Origin: Chryseobacterium nakagawai | GTDB taxonomy: Bacteria > Bacteroidota > Bacteroidia > Flavobacteriales > Weeksellaceae | DNA length: 64,000 bases | Assembly: GCF_900637665.1 (NCBI RefSeq) | Contig: NZ_LR134386.1 | Span: forward strand, 3,340,501 to 3,404,500 | Direction: 5' to 3' | Shown: positions 33,140 through 42,818 of the stretch, piece by piece | Layout: every line of letters starts with the position of its first letter | Position numbering within the stretch: position 1 is the stretch's first letter | Position numbers and translations under genes: made by a program | The notes under the pieces: model-generated | Seen by the model: the letters and a program-made list of their open reading frames with translations, nothing else | Told to the model about the DNA's origin: nothing | Database searches by the model: none

Positions 33140-33163
33140 AAGAAAATTCACAATTTCATCATC

Positions 33164-33603
33164 CTAAAAATAGTTTTCAAAGAACCATCCAGTACACAGA
33201 ATTGAATCCAGTTTAGATCTAGCTTCAGGATGTTCTGATACCCATTTCTCTAATTCAGCATTATTTTTTATACTATCATGTACAGGAATGCTGATATAAA
33301 GAGCATTATTATGAATATTATTCTTTAAATATAATACCAAAAATCTTTTATCGACATTTTGTGGTCCCCTTAGAAAAAGGCATCTCTCCATCACATCGTC
33401 CTTTATATTCTTTATTATCTACCTTAAATAGGTAAAGATAATTATAACCAGTACCTCTTCCATATGGTTTAATTTCATGAATTGTATACCCATAGCATAT
33501 TCTCTGGTTTTCTGATAGTTTTTCCTGAAAAGTAGTCGTAAATAAATGATCCCTATTATGACAAAAAATAAAATTACAAGGTATTTTTAAAAAAAAATTG
33601 CAT
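33164..33603 (-). pseudogene. Frameshifted small protein gene
   Basis: An intact frame encodes only the last 76 residues (33,164-33,394). Another minus-strand frame, open from the ATG at 33,603, runs into it: it reads ...SENQRICYGYTIHEIKP, then YGRGTGYNYLYLFKVDNKEY and GRCDGEMPFSKG, then hits a stop. Removing one G from the GGGG run (CCCC on plus, 33,366-33,369) fuses it to PQNVDKRFLVLYLKNN. The joined product of about 146 residues looks like a small Chryseobacterium lipoprotein or exported family seen in that genus (recalled, not searched). A start within a possible signal (FIFCHN) is uncertain. Function unknown. Confidence 0.6.
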
Positions 33604-33647
33604 TCAGTATAATTATAATTGCATTCGTTTTTACTAAACTATAACAA

Positions 33648-33673
33648 AAAAGCTCTTCCATTGAAGAGCTTTT
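33648..33673 (-). terminator. recQ terminator
   Basis: 11-bp stem AAAAGCTCTTC / GAAGAGCTTTT with CATT loop, 25 bases past the recQ stop. Confidence 0.85.
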
Positions 33674-33697
33674 AATATTTTTTTCTTATTTCATTCC

Positions 33698-35902
33698 TTA
33701 GTTGGCAACGTCACTGATAAACTTAATTCTCAGCATTCTTACTTCTTCATCAGACAGTTCGTCTCCAAATTCGTCCAGCAAAATTTTCATGCTGTCACTT
33801 TCAGATTCGTTCATGAATTCCATAAAGCCGTCTACAATATCTTCGTCAAAATTATCTTCAATATAATAATCGATATTCAACTTGGTTCCCTGATAAACAA
33901 TTCTTTCCATTTCTTTCAAAAGCTCATCCATAGAAAGATTTTTAGCTCTTGCAATATCTTCAAGATCAATCTTTTTATCAGTACTTTGGATAATGAAAAC
34001 TTTGTGGCTGGATTTATTGGCCACCTGTTTCAATACCATATCCTGGGTACGTTCTATATTATTGTCCTCAACATAGGTTTTAATATAATCGGCGAATTCT
34101 TTACCATATTTTTTGGCTTTTCCTTCTCCTACTCCATAGATTTTGTTGATTTCATCTATCGTTATCGGATATTGAACGGTCATATCCTCCAAACTTGGAT
34201 CCATAAATACCGTGTAAGGTGGAATTCCATGTTTTTTGGCTACTTTTTTTCTTAGTTCTTTTAAGAGGTTAAAAAGTTTTTGGTCTAAACCTCCTCCAGC
34301 TTGTTGCTGTAACTGATCGCTATCTGCCTTAGCTTGTGTAAGATCAAATTCTCTGTCTTCAGCAATTAAGAATGCTCCTTTGGATTTACCTGCTAACATC
34401 TGTCTTCCTTTTTCAGCAATCTTTAAAACACCATAAGTTTCAATATCTTTCTGTAAGAAATTTTGAACCGTTGCCTGTCTTAGGATGGTTTTCCAATAAT
34501 TATCTTTTTCTTCTTTTCCAAAACCGAAATGAGGGTTCTGTTCCAGCTTATAAGACTTAGTAACCGCAGTTTCTTTACCTACAATAACAGAAATAAGATC
34601 TTTTGACTTGAATTTCTCTCCGGTATCATTAATCAGTTCAAGTGTCTTCATTAAGTCAGAAGTAGCATCTTTTAATTTGGGAGGATTGAATGAATTATCA
34701 CACATTTGAGCTCCGTCACCTTTTACCGGATCGAAGATTTCTCCAAAATAATAAAGAATATACTGTCTTCGGCTCATGGATGTTTCAGCATAACCTACCA
34801 CTTCATTCAAAAGCTGTAATCCGATTTCTCTTTCGGACACCGGTTTTTGAGCCAGAAACTTTTCCAGTTTTTCAATATCTTTAGGATCATAGAATGCCAG
34901 ACAATGACCTTCGCCACCATCTCTTCCAGCCCTCCCTGTTTCCTGATAATAACTTTCCAGTGATTTAGGAAAGTCGTAGTGAATTACAAAACGTACATCC
35001 GGTTTGTCGATTCCCATCCCAAAAGCAATGGTTGCTACAATGACATCCACCTCTTCCATCAGGAATTTATCCTGATTGGCCACCCTCACTTTCTGATCAA
35101 GACCGGCATGATAAGGAAGGGCATTAATTCCGTTAACCTGCAAAAGCTGGGCAAATTCTTCCACTTTTCTTCTGCTCAGACAATAGACAATCCCTGATTT
35201 TCCTTTATGCTGATTGATAAATTTAACAATCTCCTTATCTATATTAATTTTAGGACATACCTCATAATATAGGTTTGGCCGGTTGAAACTTTCTTTAAAG
35301 ACCAAAGCATTGGTCATCCCCAGCGTTTTCTGAATATCATCCTGAACCTTTGGCGTAGCTGTTGCCGTAAGGGCGATTACCGGTACATTGGCAATCTTAT
35401 CAATAATCTGTTTAAGGTTCCTGTATTCCGGTCTAAAATCATGTCCCCACTCTGAAATACAGTGAGCCTCATCAATAGCAAAGAAAGAAATCTTAACTTC
35501 TTTTAAAAAGTCCAGATAATCATCTTTTATCAATGATTCAGGAGCGACATACAAAAGCTTGGTTTTCCCACTTTTAATATCGTCAAAAACCTGTTTTGTC
35601 TGTGTCTTGTTTAATGATGAATTTAATACATGCGCTACCCCGTCATCGGATGAAAGCCCGTTTACGGCATCCACCTGATTCTTCATTAGCGCTATTAAAG
35701 GTGAAACAACAATTGCTGTTCCCTCCGAAATAAGTGCCGGAAGCTGATAACATAATGATTTACCACCACCTGTAGGCATCAAAACAAATATATCCTTCCC
35801 ATTCAATAGGTTTTCTATGATCTGTTCCTGTTGTCCCTTAAATGTAGAAAACCCAAAATACTTTTTCAATTCGCCTGATAAATTGGCTTTTTTTGCGCTC
35901 AT
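33698..35902 (-). CDS. recQ: RecQ family ATP-dependent DNA helicase
   Basis: 3'-5' DNA helicase of recombination and repair, 734 residues. It has the Walker [10 protein letters not shown] (K48), the Walker B/DEAH box [18 protein letters not shown] (D144-H147), and the motif VI arginine region [14 protein letters not shown] (about 316-328). RQC and HRDC domains follow: HRDC is around residues 550-620 ([24 protein letters not shown]). The usual four zinc cysteines of the RecQ-Ct are reduced: S377-R-R and CDNS (C401...S404) replace the expected Cys. The length exceeds E. coli RecQ (about 610) because of an acidic C-terminal extension. Transcribed alone from a TAnnTTTG box. Confidence 0.94.
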   Translation of the reverse strand: MSAKKANLSGELKKYFGFSTFKGQQEQIIENLLNGKDIFVLMPTGGGKSLCYQLPALISEGTAIVVSPLIALMKNQVDAVNGLSSDDGVAHVLNSSLNKTQTKQVFDDIKSGKTKLLYVAPESLIKDDYLDFLKEVKISFFAIDEAHCISEWGHDFRPEYRNLKQIIDKIANVPVIALTATATPKVQDDIQKTLGMTNALVFKESFNRPNLYYEVCPKINIDKEIVKFINQHKGKSGIVYCLSRRKVEEFAQLLQVNGINALPYHAGLDQKVRVANQDKFLMEEVDVIVATIAFGMGIDKPDVRFVIHYDFPKSLESYYQETGRAGRDGGEGHCLAFYDPKDIEKLEKFLAQKPVSEREIGLQLLNEVVGYAETSMSRRQYILYYFGEIFDPVKGDGAQMCDNSFNPPKLKDATSDLMKTLELINDTGEKFKSKDLISVIVGKETAVTKSYKLEQNPHFGFGKEEKDNYWKTILRQATVQNFLQKDIETYGVLKIAEKGRQMLAGKSKGAFLIAEDREFDLTQAKADSDQLQQQAGGGLDQKLFNLLKELRKKVAKKHGIPPYTVFMDPSLEDMTVQYPITIDEINKIYGVGEGKAKKYGKEFADYIKTYVEDNNIERTQDMVLKQVANKSSHKVFIIQSTDKKIDLEDIARAKNLSMDELLKEMERIVYQGTKLNIDYYIEDNFDEDIVDGFMEFMNESESDSMKILLDEFGDELSDEEVRMLRIKFISDVAN

Positions 35903-35934
35903 CTAATTTTCTATTGCTAAATTTGCATCTCACC

Positions 35935-35942
35935 CAAAGTTA
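35935..35942 (-). promoter_or_regulatory. recQ -7 promoter box
   Basis: CAAAGTTA on plus is TAACTTTG on minus, an exact TAnnTTTG match about 33 bases before the start codon. Confidence 0.5.
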
Positions 35943-36060
35943 TAAAAATTCTGCTTAAAATAAAAGCGAACGAATTTATAAAAAATAAAATTTATATTAA
36001 ATATTGTTTTTAAAATATAACGTTTTTTAGAAACTTTTTTGTATACCTTATTGTCATAAA

Positions 36061-37020
36061 ATGGATAGAACCAACATTATATCAATTGCTAAAAGCACGT
36101 TAGAAATTGAAATTTCAGAATTAGAAAAATTAAAAAACAGAATTGACGACCAATTTGCCCAGGCTGTAGAAATTATTCACTCTGCTAAAGGAAAATTAAT
36201 TGTAGTAGGAATTGGGAAATCTGCTCATGTAGGTAATAAAATCGTTGCTACCCTGAACTCTACAGGAACTCCATCACAATTTTTACATGCTTCAGAAGCG
36301 ATTCATGGTGATCTGGGAGTGATCCAGAAACAGGATGTGGTACTTTGTATCTCCAATTCCGGAAATTCTCCTGAAATAGCAAATCTGGTTCCTTATTTGA
36401 GGGATTATTCTTCAGCATTGATCGGAATGACCGGAAACAAAAGCAGTAAACTTGCTGAATTTTCACAAATTATTCTGGATACCCATGTTGATGTAGAAGC
36501 TTGTCCTAATAAACTTGCTCCTACAAGTTCTACTACAATTCAAATGGCATTAGGAGACGCGCTTGCTGTAGCTTTAATGGAATTGAATGATTTCAAGGCG
36601 AATGATTTTGCAAAGTTCCACCCTGGAGGGAGTCTGGGTAAAAATCTGACTTCAAAGGTTGAACAGTTTCTTTCTTCACAGAAGCCTCAGGTTTCGGAAG
36701 AAGCTACCATTAGAGATGTCATTATTTCCATCAGCGCATCAAGCCATGGAATTACCGTTGTTACTAATGAAGATCAGATTATAGGAGTGATTACCGACGG
36801 GGATTTGAGAAGAATGCTGATGAAAGGAGAAGACATCACTAAAGTGTTGGCGAAAGACATTATGTCTGCAAACCCAAGAACTATTGAGAAGGATGCCCTT
36901 GCAAAAGAAGCCATGAAAATTTTAAAAGGCAATAATATCGGTCAGCTTGTAGTGACTGAAAATGGAAAATATTTCGGGATTATTGATCTGCATAAGTTGC
37001 TTGATGAAGGAATCAATTAA
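36061..37020 (+). CDS. kdsD: KpsF/GutQ family D-arabinose-5-phosphate isomerase
   Basis: Interconverts D-ribulose 5-phosphate and D-arabinose 5-phosphate, the first committed step toward KDO of lipopolysaccharide. 319 residues: an N-terminal SIS sugar-isomerase domain (about 35-175) with GKLIVVGIGKSAHVGNKIVATLNSTGTPSQFLHASEAIHGDLG and CISNSGNSPEIANL, then a CBS-pair (about 210-315) with VTNEDQIIGVITDGDLRRML and NIGQLVVTENGKYFGIIDLHKLL. Length and layout match KdsD. It begins a two-gene run with the Crp/Fnr gene 12 bases downstream. Its other KDO partners are elsewhere. Confidence 0.92.
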   Translation: MDRTNIISIAKSTLEIEISELEKLKNRIDDQFAQAVEIIHSAKGKLIVVGIGKSAHVGNKIVATLNSTGTPSQFLHASEAIHGDLGVIQKQDVVLCISNSGNSPEIANLVPYLRDYSSALIGMTGNKSSKLAEFSQIILDTHVDVEACPNKLAPTSSTTIQMALGDALAVALMELNDFKANDFAKFHPGGSLGKNLTSKVEQFLSSQKPQVSEEATIRDVIISISASSHGITVVTNEDQIIGVITDGDLRRMLMKGEDITKVLAKDIMSANPRTIEKDALAKEAMKILKGNNIGQLVVTENGKYFGIIDLHKLLDEGIN

Positions 37021-37032
37021 TCACTGATTGTT

Positions 37033-37599
37033 ATGATGAACCCTTTTCTAAAAGAACATATCCAGGAAATTGCTAATCTCACAGATAATGATTTTGAGAT
37101 CATTCAAAGCTTTTTTGTAAAAAAAAGATTTCGGAAAAGGCAGTTTCTGATACAGGAGCACCAATCTGTATACGAAATTTTTCTGATAGAAAAAGGTATT
37201 CTTAAAAGCAGCTTCATAGATCATACAGGAAAAGAACATATTCTTCAGTTTGCCACTGCTAACTGGTGGATTTCTGATTTCGCAGGCTTTTTTAAGCAGG
37301 AAACCTCATCATTGGCTGTTGATTGCATTGAAGATGCTGAAGTACATGCCCTATCATTTGAAGATTTAAATATCCTTTGTTCAAAAGTTCCGGTGATGGA
37401 ACATTTTTTCAGAGTAAAGTCTAATTTCGGCTACGTTGCCTTACAACAGAGGATTCTTTCGTTAATGAGTAAATCTGCCAAAGAACGTTATGAAGATTTT
37501 ATAAAACAGTATCCAGGCTTTATAGATCATATTCCGAAACAGCTTATTGCAAGCTATCTGGGAGTTTCAAGAGAAACATTAAGCCGGTTATATTTATAA
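37033..37599 (+). CDS. Crp/Fnr family transcriptional regulator
   Basis: 188 residues. An N-terminal cyclic-nucleotide-binding-type beta roll (FVKKRFRKRQFLIQEHQSVYEIFLIEKGILKSSFIDHTGKEHILQFATANWW) is followed by a dimer helix and a C-terminal winged helix ending in HIPKQLIASYLGVSRETLSRLY. This short form without cysteine cluster or RD motif is widespread in Bacteroidota; the ligand is unknown. Start at 37,033 (MMNPF) is 12 bases after kdsD, suggesting co-transcription; a hairpin terminator at the stop ends the unit. Confidence 0.85.
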   Translation: MMNPFLKEHIQEIANLTDNDFEIIQSFFVKKRFRKRQFLIQEHQSVYEIFLIEKGILKSSFIDHTGKEHILQFATANWWISDFAGFFKQETSSLAVDCIEDAEVHALSFEDLNILCSKVPVMEHFFRVKSNFGYVALQQRILSLMSKSAKERYEDFIKQYPGFIDHIPKQLIASYLGVSRETLSRLYL

Positions 37600-37628
37600 A
37601 GATGTGATATGTGTCACATCTTTTTTTT
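37598..37628 (+). terminator. Terminator of the kdsD-crp unit
   Basis: 10-bp stem AAAGATGTGA / TCACATCTTT with a six-base loop and long T-run; it begins at the stop codon of the Crp/Fnr gene. Confidence 0.85.
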
Positions 37629-37697
37629 GAGGTATATCCTTATCATTGTGTTGTAAAAAGTCCAATCTTTGTTCTATAATTTTAAACAACAATATCA

Positions 37698-38384
37698 ATG
37701 AAAAAGAAAGCATTAATCGTAGTGACAAGTGTGGAAAAATATCCTAGTATGGAAAGAGCAACCGGTCTATGGCTGGGCGAAGCAGTTCATTTTTATGAAA
37801 AACTGGAAGAAAAAGGTTATGAAATTGATTTTGTAAGCCCGAAAGGAGGGTATACTCCACTCGATCCTATTTCACTCCAAATGTTTGTACAGCCTGTAGA
37901 CTGGAAATATTACGCTGATGAAATATTTAGAAATAAATTAGGAAATACTTTAAAACCAAGTGATATTAACCCTAAAGATTATAGTGTTATTTATTATGCA
38001 GGTGGACATGGAGTAGTTTGGGATTTTCCTGATAATACAGAATTACAGCAAATAGCGCGTAGCATATATGAAGATGGAGGGATTGTATCCTCTGTATGCC
38101 ATGGAGCTGTAGCTCTTTTTAATATTACCCTTTCCAATGGAGAACTTCTGATTAAAGGAAAAACGGTAACCGGCTTTTCAAATTCAGAAGAAATTGCAGC
38201 AGAACTGGCAGATCATATGCCCTATCTTACGGAAGATGTATTGAAAAGCAAAGGCACTCATTATGTAAAAGCAGACCAGGATTTTGTTCCTTTCGCGGTA
38301 GCAGATGGAAATCTGGTAACAGGGCAAAATCCTCAATCCGGAGCTGCTGTAGCAGAAAAAGTATTGGAAATTCTGGAAAAATAA
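37698..38384 (+). CDS. DJ-1/PfpI family (Hsp31-like) protein
   Basis: 228 residues, class I glutamine-amidotransferase-like fold. The nucleophile elbow is GGIVSSVCHGAVALFN with C134 and H135. The conserved acid is in TGLWLGEAVHFYE (E28), and GHGVVWDF lies in the cap region, all as in Hsp31-type glyoxalase III/chaperone members. Members act as glyoxalases, holdases or deglycases; the exact role here is not decided by sequence. No signal peptide. It follows the kdsD-crp terminator and has its own terminator, so it is monocistronic. Confidence 0.88.
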   Translation: MKKKALIVVTSVEKYPSMERATGLWLGEAVHFYEKLEEKGYEIDFVSPKGGYTPLDPISLQMFVQPVDWKYYADEIFRNKLGNTLKPSDINPKDYSVIYYAGGHGVVWDFPDNTELQQIARSIYEDGGIVSSVCHGAVALFNITLSNGELLIKGKTVTGFSNSEEIAAELADHMPYLTEDVLKSKGTHYVKADQDFVPFAVADGNLVTGQNPQSGAAVAEKVLEILEK

Positions 38385-38406
38385 CCTTAACCGAAATAGA
38401 ACATAG

Positions 38407-38445
38407 CAGACCTCTTGAAATAATTGTTTTAAGGGGTCTGTTTTT
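38407..38445 (+). terminator. Terminator of the DJ-1/PfpI gene
   Basis: CAGACCTCTT paired with AAGGGGTCTG across a 14-base loop, followed by TTTTT; 22 bases past the stop. Confidence 0.7.
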
Positions 38446-38601
38446 GCATTGGGTCCTATCTTTATAAATAGGTCAACAATCTGTAACATCATCCTTAACA
38501 AATTCATGACTAATAAATTCTAAATACTGATTATTATTTCATAATTTCGCAAACTTAAACTGCTTACCTTTCCAAGGTGGAGTTTTTACAGATTCTATTA
38601 T

Positions 38602-39429
38602 ATGGACAATAACAAAGACATGTCCTTTCTTGGGCATATTGGAGAATTAAGAGGACATTTGGTCCGTTCGATTATTGCTATCATCATTGCAGCCTTTGCG
38701 GTTGGTTTCAATATCAATTGGATTATGGACCATATCTTTTTTGGACCTACCAGAAATGATTTCCCAACTTTCAAAATCGTTAATCATTTTTCGAGGATGA
38801 TTTTGGGAGAAGACAGTATTCATCTTCCGAAAGATTTCCCCGTACGTGTACAAAGGTTGTATCAGCAGTTTAATGTGATGATGGCCGTTTCCGTTTTCGG
38901 TGGAATGGTAGCGGCATTTCCTTATATCGTTTGGGAGTTATGGCGTTTCATCGGCCCGGCTTTACATCCAAGGGAGAGAAAAAATTCTATCTATATCATT
39001 AATGCGGTATGGATGCTTTTTATGACCGGAGTTTTATGTGGTTACTTTTTAATTCTTCCTTTTGCGGTTAACTTTGGGGTAATTTTTAAAATTTCAGATA
39101 TTATTGTCCCTCTTTATGACTTGAGTGATTATACAACATTGTTTTTACAGGTTGTTTTAGGAATGGGAGTCATTTTTCTATTTCCTATTTTAATATATTT
39201 TCTGACCAGTATCGGAATTCTTACTCCTATATTTATGAAGACCTATCGTCGTCATGCTATTGTGTTGATTATGGTAGTTGCAGCTATTATAACTCCAGCG
39301 GATGTATTAAGTATGCTGATGGCCGCTTTCCCATTACTTATCTTATATGAATTCAGTATTATGATGTGTACTTTTACCTATAAAAGAGTACAGAAAAGCA
39401 ATGGAAATCTTCCTGTAGTACAGAAATAA
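38602..39429 (+). CDS. tatC: Sec-independent protein translocase TatC
   Basis: Integral membrane receptor of the twin-arginine translocase, 275 residues with six helices. The opening MSFLGHIGELRGHLVRSIIAIIIAA carries the conserved HxxELR. The periplasmic loop includes FPYIVWELWRFIGPALHPRERK (with the conserved WxFxxPALHPxER element), and RHAIVLIMVVAAIITPADVLSMLMAAFPLLILYEF is diagnostic. There are charged acidic residues at D72, as expected for Bacteroidota TatC forms. TatA is not adjacent. A weaker -7 box (TAATTTCG, 38,542-38,549) precedes it and a terminator follows. Confidence 0.93.
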   Translation: MDNNKDMSFLGHIGELRGHLVRSIIAIIIAAFAVGFNINWIMDHIFFGPTRNDFPTFKIVNHFSRMILGEDSIHLPKDFPVRVQRLYQQFNVMMAVSVFGGMVAAFPYIVWELWRFIGPALHPRERKNSIYIINAVWMLFMTGVLCGYFLILPFAVNFGVIFKISDIIVPLYDLSDYTTLFLQVVLGMGVIFLFPILIYFLTSIGILTPIFMKTYRRHAIVLIMVVAAIITPADVLSMLMAAFPLLILYEFSIMMCTFTYKRVQKSNGNLPVVQK

Positions 39430-39456
39430 TCAGGATAAAACATTATAACAAATCAG

Positions 39457-39494
39457 CATCCGGTTTTCAATTTTGAAGACCGGATGTTTTTTTT
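39457..39494 (+). terminator. tatC terminator
   Basis: CATCCGGTTTTCAA paired with TTGAAGACCGGATG (one G-T pair) and eight T residues; 27 bases after the stop. Confidence 0.88.
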
Positions 39495-39704
39495 AACTCT
39501 TTTTAAATCATTACTCTACATGTATTTTTTTCTTATAATCATCCTTATTTAATAAAAAAAAGCAATCCAATTTAAATTTATTAAAGGTTTATTTCTTTCA
39601 TTCTGTTAAATTTAAAAATACAAACATTTTAACTAAAAATAACTAATGAAATAAGAATTTTTATACTATTTTTATACGAATAAATCTTAATCACGTAAAA
39701 TATT

Positions 39705-42671
39705 ATGAAAAAGAAAATTATTCTTGTTTTAACATTAGCCTTAAGTCTGGCCAGTTTGCAAGCGCAACGCTGGCAGCCTGTCTCAGAAAGAGTGGAACCT
39801 ATAAGGAAAGAAGTCAATATTTTATACGCTTATAAAATGGATCTTAATTCTTTAAGAACTATATTAAAAGATGCACCGGAAGCCGGAAAAGGCGGAGTTC
39901 CTGTAATTGTTTCTATTCCTACAACAGACGGGAAAGTTGAAAGATTTTCTGTTTTCAGCTCTCCCGTGGTTGAAAAATCTATGGCAGATAGATATCAATT
40001 AGGAGCGTATTCAGGAGTTGGAGTGGATAATCCTAATAAACAGATCAGGTTCAGTACGGCTCCTAATGATTTTCAATCAATGATTTTTGATGCTAATACC
40101 GGAAAATATGAATTCATTGAGCCTGTTACCAAAGAAAAAGACATCTACGGTGTATTTTTCAAATCCAACAAAACCCAAGACGGAAGTGCTTTTGAGTGTA
40201 CAACATCTGAGTCTGCAGGGGCTAAAAAGGAGATGAAACAACTTTTACAATCAAAAAAAGGAATAAGCAGCGCAGGAAGTATTAATAAAAATAATGATCA
40301 AAAATACCGTACCTACAGACTTGCTGTTTCTGTAAATGGGGAATACACTCAATTGGCCGGAGGCGTTCCGGGCGCTGCTGCACGTATTAATGCCACTATA
40401 AACAGAGTAAATGGTGTCTATGAAAAAGATTTAGGCATTCATTTAATTGTTCAGGATTTCCCACAAGTTATTTTTACAGATCCTGCTACAGATCCTTATT
40501 CTAATGTTATTTCCAATGCTAATGGTACCTTTAGTGCTCCTGGTGCATGGAACCTACAGGTTCAGCAAACACTGACCAATACTCCCGGCATAGGGAATGC
40601 AGCTTATGATGTTGGTCACTTCTTTGGTCATAGAGGCGGCGGCGGAAGTGCTGGCCGTGTAGGAAACGTATGTATAAATCCTGCCAGTAATAATGATGCA
40701 ACATCAAAGGGGGCGGGAATCACTTCTCCAGCAATAGTAGATCAACCTTTTGGAGATACTTTTGATATTGACTATGTAGCCCATGAGCTGGGACACCAGT
40801 TTGGAGGACGTCATACAATGTCTGTTAATCAAAATCAAACAGATGTCCCAATAGAGCCAGGATCAGGATCTACCATTATGGGATATGCAGGAATTACAGC
40901 GGCAAATGTACAGATGAATTCGGATGCTTATTTCCACACTATCAATATTGAGCAGATACAAGCTTACGTAAATGGTAAAAATTGTGATATTAATGTTCCG
41001 GTTACCAACACTCCTCCGGTTATACAGCCGCTTGTTAATAAAATCATTCCAAAAGGAACTGCTTTTGTATTAACAGCCAGTGCAACTGATGCTCAAAATG
41101 ATCCTATGACTTACACATGGGAGCAGTATGATATTTCCAACACTTTATTTAATGCTTTAAATTCAACCCGTACCAGCGGGGCTACTTTCAGATCTTGGCC
41201 TCCAACAACTTCACCTTCGCGTTATTTTCCAAAACTTGAAACTGTACTTACCGGAAATCTTACCACAGTACAGAACTGGGAGCTTTTACCAAGTGTAGCA
41301 AGGGTAATGAACTTTAAGGTAACAGTAAGAGATAATAATCCTAATCCTGCCCAACAACAAACACAGAGCAGTCTGATAAAATTGGATGTTGGGAATGATG
41401 GACCATTTAAAGTAACTTCTACCACTGTTTATAACAATATCGCCGGGGCCATTACCTGGGATGTTGTGAATACAAACAGTTCGCCTTATAATGTGCAGAA
41501 TGTGAAAATAGACTATACTACAGACAATGGGGTAACATGGACTGTCATTACTCCATCTACTCCAAATGATGGAGTTGAACCTTTTTCATTTTCTTCACTT
41601 GCCACTAATTCAAATGTAAAAATTAGAGTAAGCGCTATAGACAATGTATTTTATGCAATAGGCAATGCTACTGTTTCTGCCTCATCCAGTCCATGTTCTT
41701 CTGCAGCACCTAACGGAATTGCTGCCTCTGGGGTAACAAGATCATCTGCCAATGTAAATTGGGCAGCTCTTCAGGATGCAACATACTCTTTAATGTATAG
41801 AAAAGTAGGAACCCCTACCTGGACAACACTTCCGACAGCTACAAACTCCTCTTTTATTTCCGGATTAGATCCTGCTACACAATATGAAGTACAAATTGCT
41901 AATGTATGTAACGCTACAGTAGGTACTTATTCATCTTCAACCAACTTTACAACCCTTCCTTTTATTTGCTCAGTGAGCGCAAATCCTGAAGATGAATTTA
42001 TTTCTAATGTAACGGTAACTCCTACAGGTATGAATCCTATCTCCAATAATAGTGTTGGTTCACCATATACAGATTACACAACAGATCCTACAAAATTAAT
42101 CACGCTTTCTAAAGGTTCAACCGGTAATACACTGAGTATATCCAAACAATGGACAAGTACTACTACTTATAATGAAGGAGTAACAGCATGGATAGACTTT
42201 AATAAAGACGGATATTTTGCTGATTCTGAAATTATTTTAACAACCCTTCCTAACAAAATAACTCCGGTAACAGGTACTTTCTCTGTACCTATGGATGCTT
42301 ATACAGGAGGGAATGTGATTATGAGAGTTGTAATGGCATATGGCAGTCAACCACAAAACGGATGCAGCAGTCAGGATTATGGTGAAATTGAAGATTATCC
42401 TGTATTGATCCAACAACAGCTTTCTACCAGTGATACGGTAAAAGACAAAGCTTCCATTCAGATTTTCCCTAACCCGGCCAGTGATGTATTGAATGTAACT
42501 CAGGTTTCTCCTAAGGCACAATTCTCTATCACCAATATGGCAGGACAGAAAGTAATGAGTGGTCAAATCTCAGACAATAAGATCTCCGTTTCAAGATTAA
42601 GTACTGGAGCTTATGTCATTTCAATTGAAGATAAGGGAACCACTTCAAACCTGAAATTCATTAAAAAATAA
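39705..42671 (+). CDS. Secreted zinc metalloprotease (reprolysin-like metzincin) with FnIII, GEVED and T9SS domains
   Basis: 988 residues with a signal peptide (ILVLTLALSLASLQAQ). A propeptide-like region precedes the catalytic domain, which contains HELGHQFGGRH starting at H360 (HExxHxxGxxH zinc site) and the Met-turn STIMGYAG. Fibronectin-type III-like (ANVNWAALQDATYSLMYRKVG, about 675-765) and a GEVED domain (VTAWIDFNKDGYFADSEI, DYGEIEDYPV, about 815-905) follow. The last 75 residues are a type A T9SS sorting tail (IQIFPNPASDVLNVTQ...STGAYVISIEDKG...LKFIKK). Expected to be on the surface or in the medium, degrading protein. Monocistronic with terminator. Confidence 0.92.
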   Translation: MKKKIILVLTLALSLASLQAQRWQPVSERVEPIRKEVNILYAYKMDLNSLRTILKDAPEAGKGGVPVIVSIPTTDGKVERFSVFSSPVVEKSMADRYQLGAYSGVGVDNPNKQIRFSTAPNDFQSMIFDANTGKYEFIEPVTKEKDIYGVFFKSNKTQDGSAFECTTSESAGAKKEMKQLLQSKKGISSAGSINKNNDQKYRTYRLAVSVNGEYTQLAGGVPGAAARINATINRVNGVYEKDLGIHLIVQDFPQVIFTDPATDPYSNVISNANGTFSAPGAWNLQVQQTLTNTPGIGNAAYDVGHFFGHRGGGGSAGRVGNVCINPASNNDATSKGAGITSPAIVDQPFGDTFDIDYVAHELGHQFGGRHTMSVNQNQTDVPIEPGSGSTIMGYAGITAANVQMNSDAYFHTINIEQIQAYVNGKNCDINVPVTNTPPVIQPLVNKIIPKGTAFVLTASATDAQNDPMTYTWEQYDISNTLFNALNSTRTSGATFRSWPPTTSPSRYFPKLETVLTGNLTTVQNWELLPSVARVMNFKVTVRDNNPNPAQQQTQSSLIKLDVGNDGPFKVTSTTVYNNIAGAITWDVVNTNSSPYNVQNVKIDYTTDNGVTWTVITPSTPNDGVEPFSFSSLATNSNVKIRVSAIDNVFYAIGNATVSASSSPCSSAAPNGIAASGVTRSSANVNWAALQDATYSLMYRKVGTPTWTTLPTATNSSFISGLDPATQYEVQIANVCNATVGTYSSSTNFTTLPFICSVSANPEDEFISNVTVTPTGMNPISNNSVGSPYTDYTTDPTKLITLSKGSTGNTLSISKQWTSTTTYNEGVTAWIDFNKDGYFADSEIILTTLPNKITPVTGTFSVPMDAYTGGNVIMRVVMAYGSQPQNGCSSQDYGEIEDYPVLIQQQLSTSDTVKDKASIQIFPNPASDVLNVTQVSPKAQFSITNMAGQKVMSGQISDNKISVSRLSTGAYVISIEDKGTTSNLKFIKK

Positions 42672-42695
42672 AATTCCCACATCTATTTATAGTAT

Positions 42696-42722
42696 AGCCC
42701 GGCATTAGTCGGGCTTTTTTGT
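42696..42722 (+). terminator. Terminator of the metzincin gene
   Basis: AGCCCG / CGGGCT stem, 8-base loop, then six T residues; 24 bases past the stop. Confidence 0.8.
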
Positions 42723-42786
42723 ATGTTTCAATATAATTTAGACTGTATTTTCATCTCATCGTTATCCGGCTGTTAATTTAATTTTA

Positions 42787-42794
42787 TACTTTTG
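42787..42794 (+). promoter_or_regulatory. -7 promoter box of the M1 peptidase gene
   Basis: TACTTTTG, an exact TAnnTTTG match 24 bases before the ATG at 42,819. Confidence 0.5.
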
Positions 42795-42818
42795 AAAAGA
42801 TTATTAATTTAATTTTAC

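Larger units (their letters stand above)
32793..33163. other. Non-coding gap rich in dispersed repeats
   Basis: No supported gene between the glycosyltransferase start and the frameshifted gene. It holds copy 2 of the second composite repeat (32,890-32,959) and copy 3 of the hairpin repeat (33,019-33,139), described separately; the remainder is AT-rich without recognisable signals. Confidence 0.5.
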
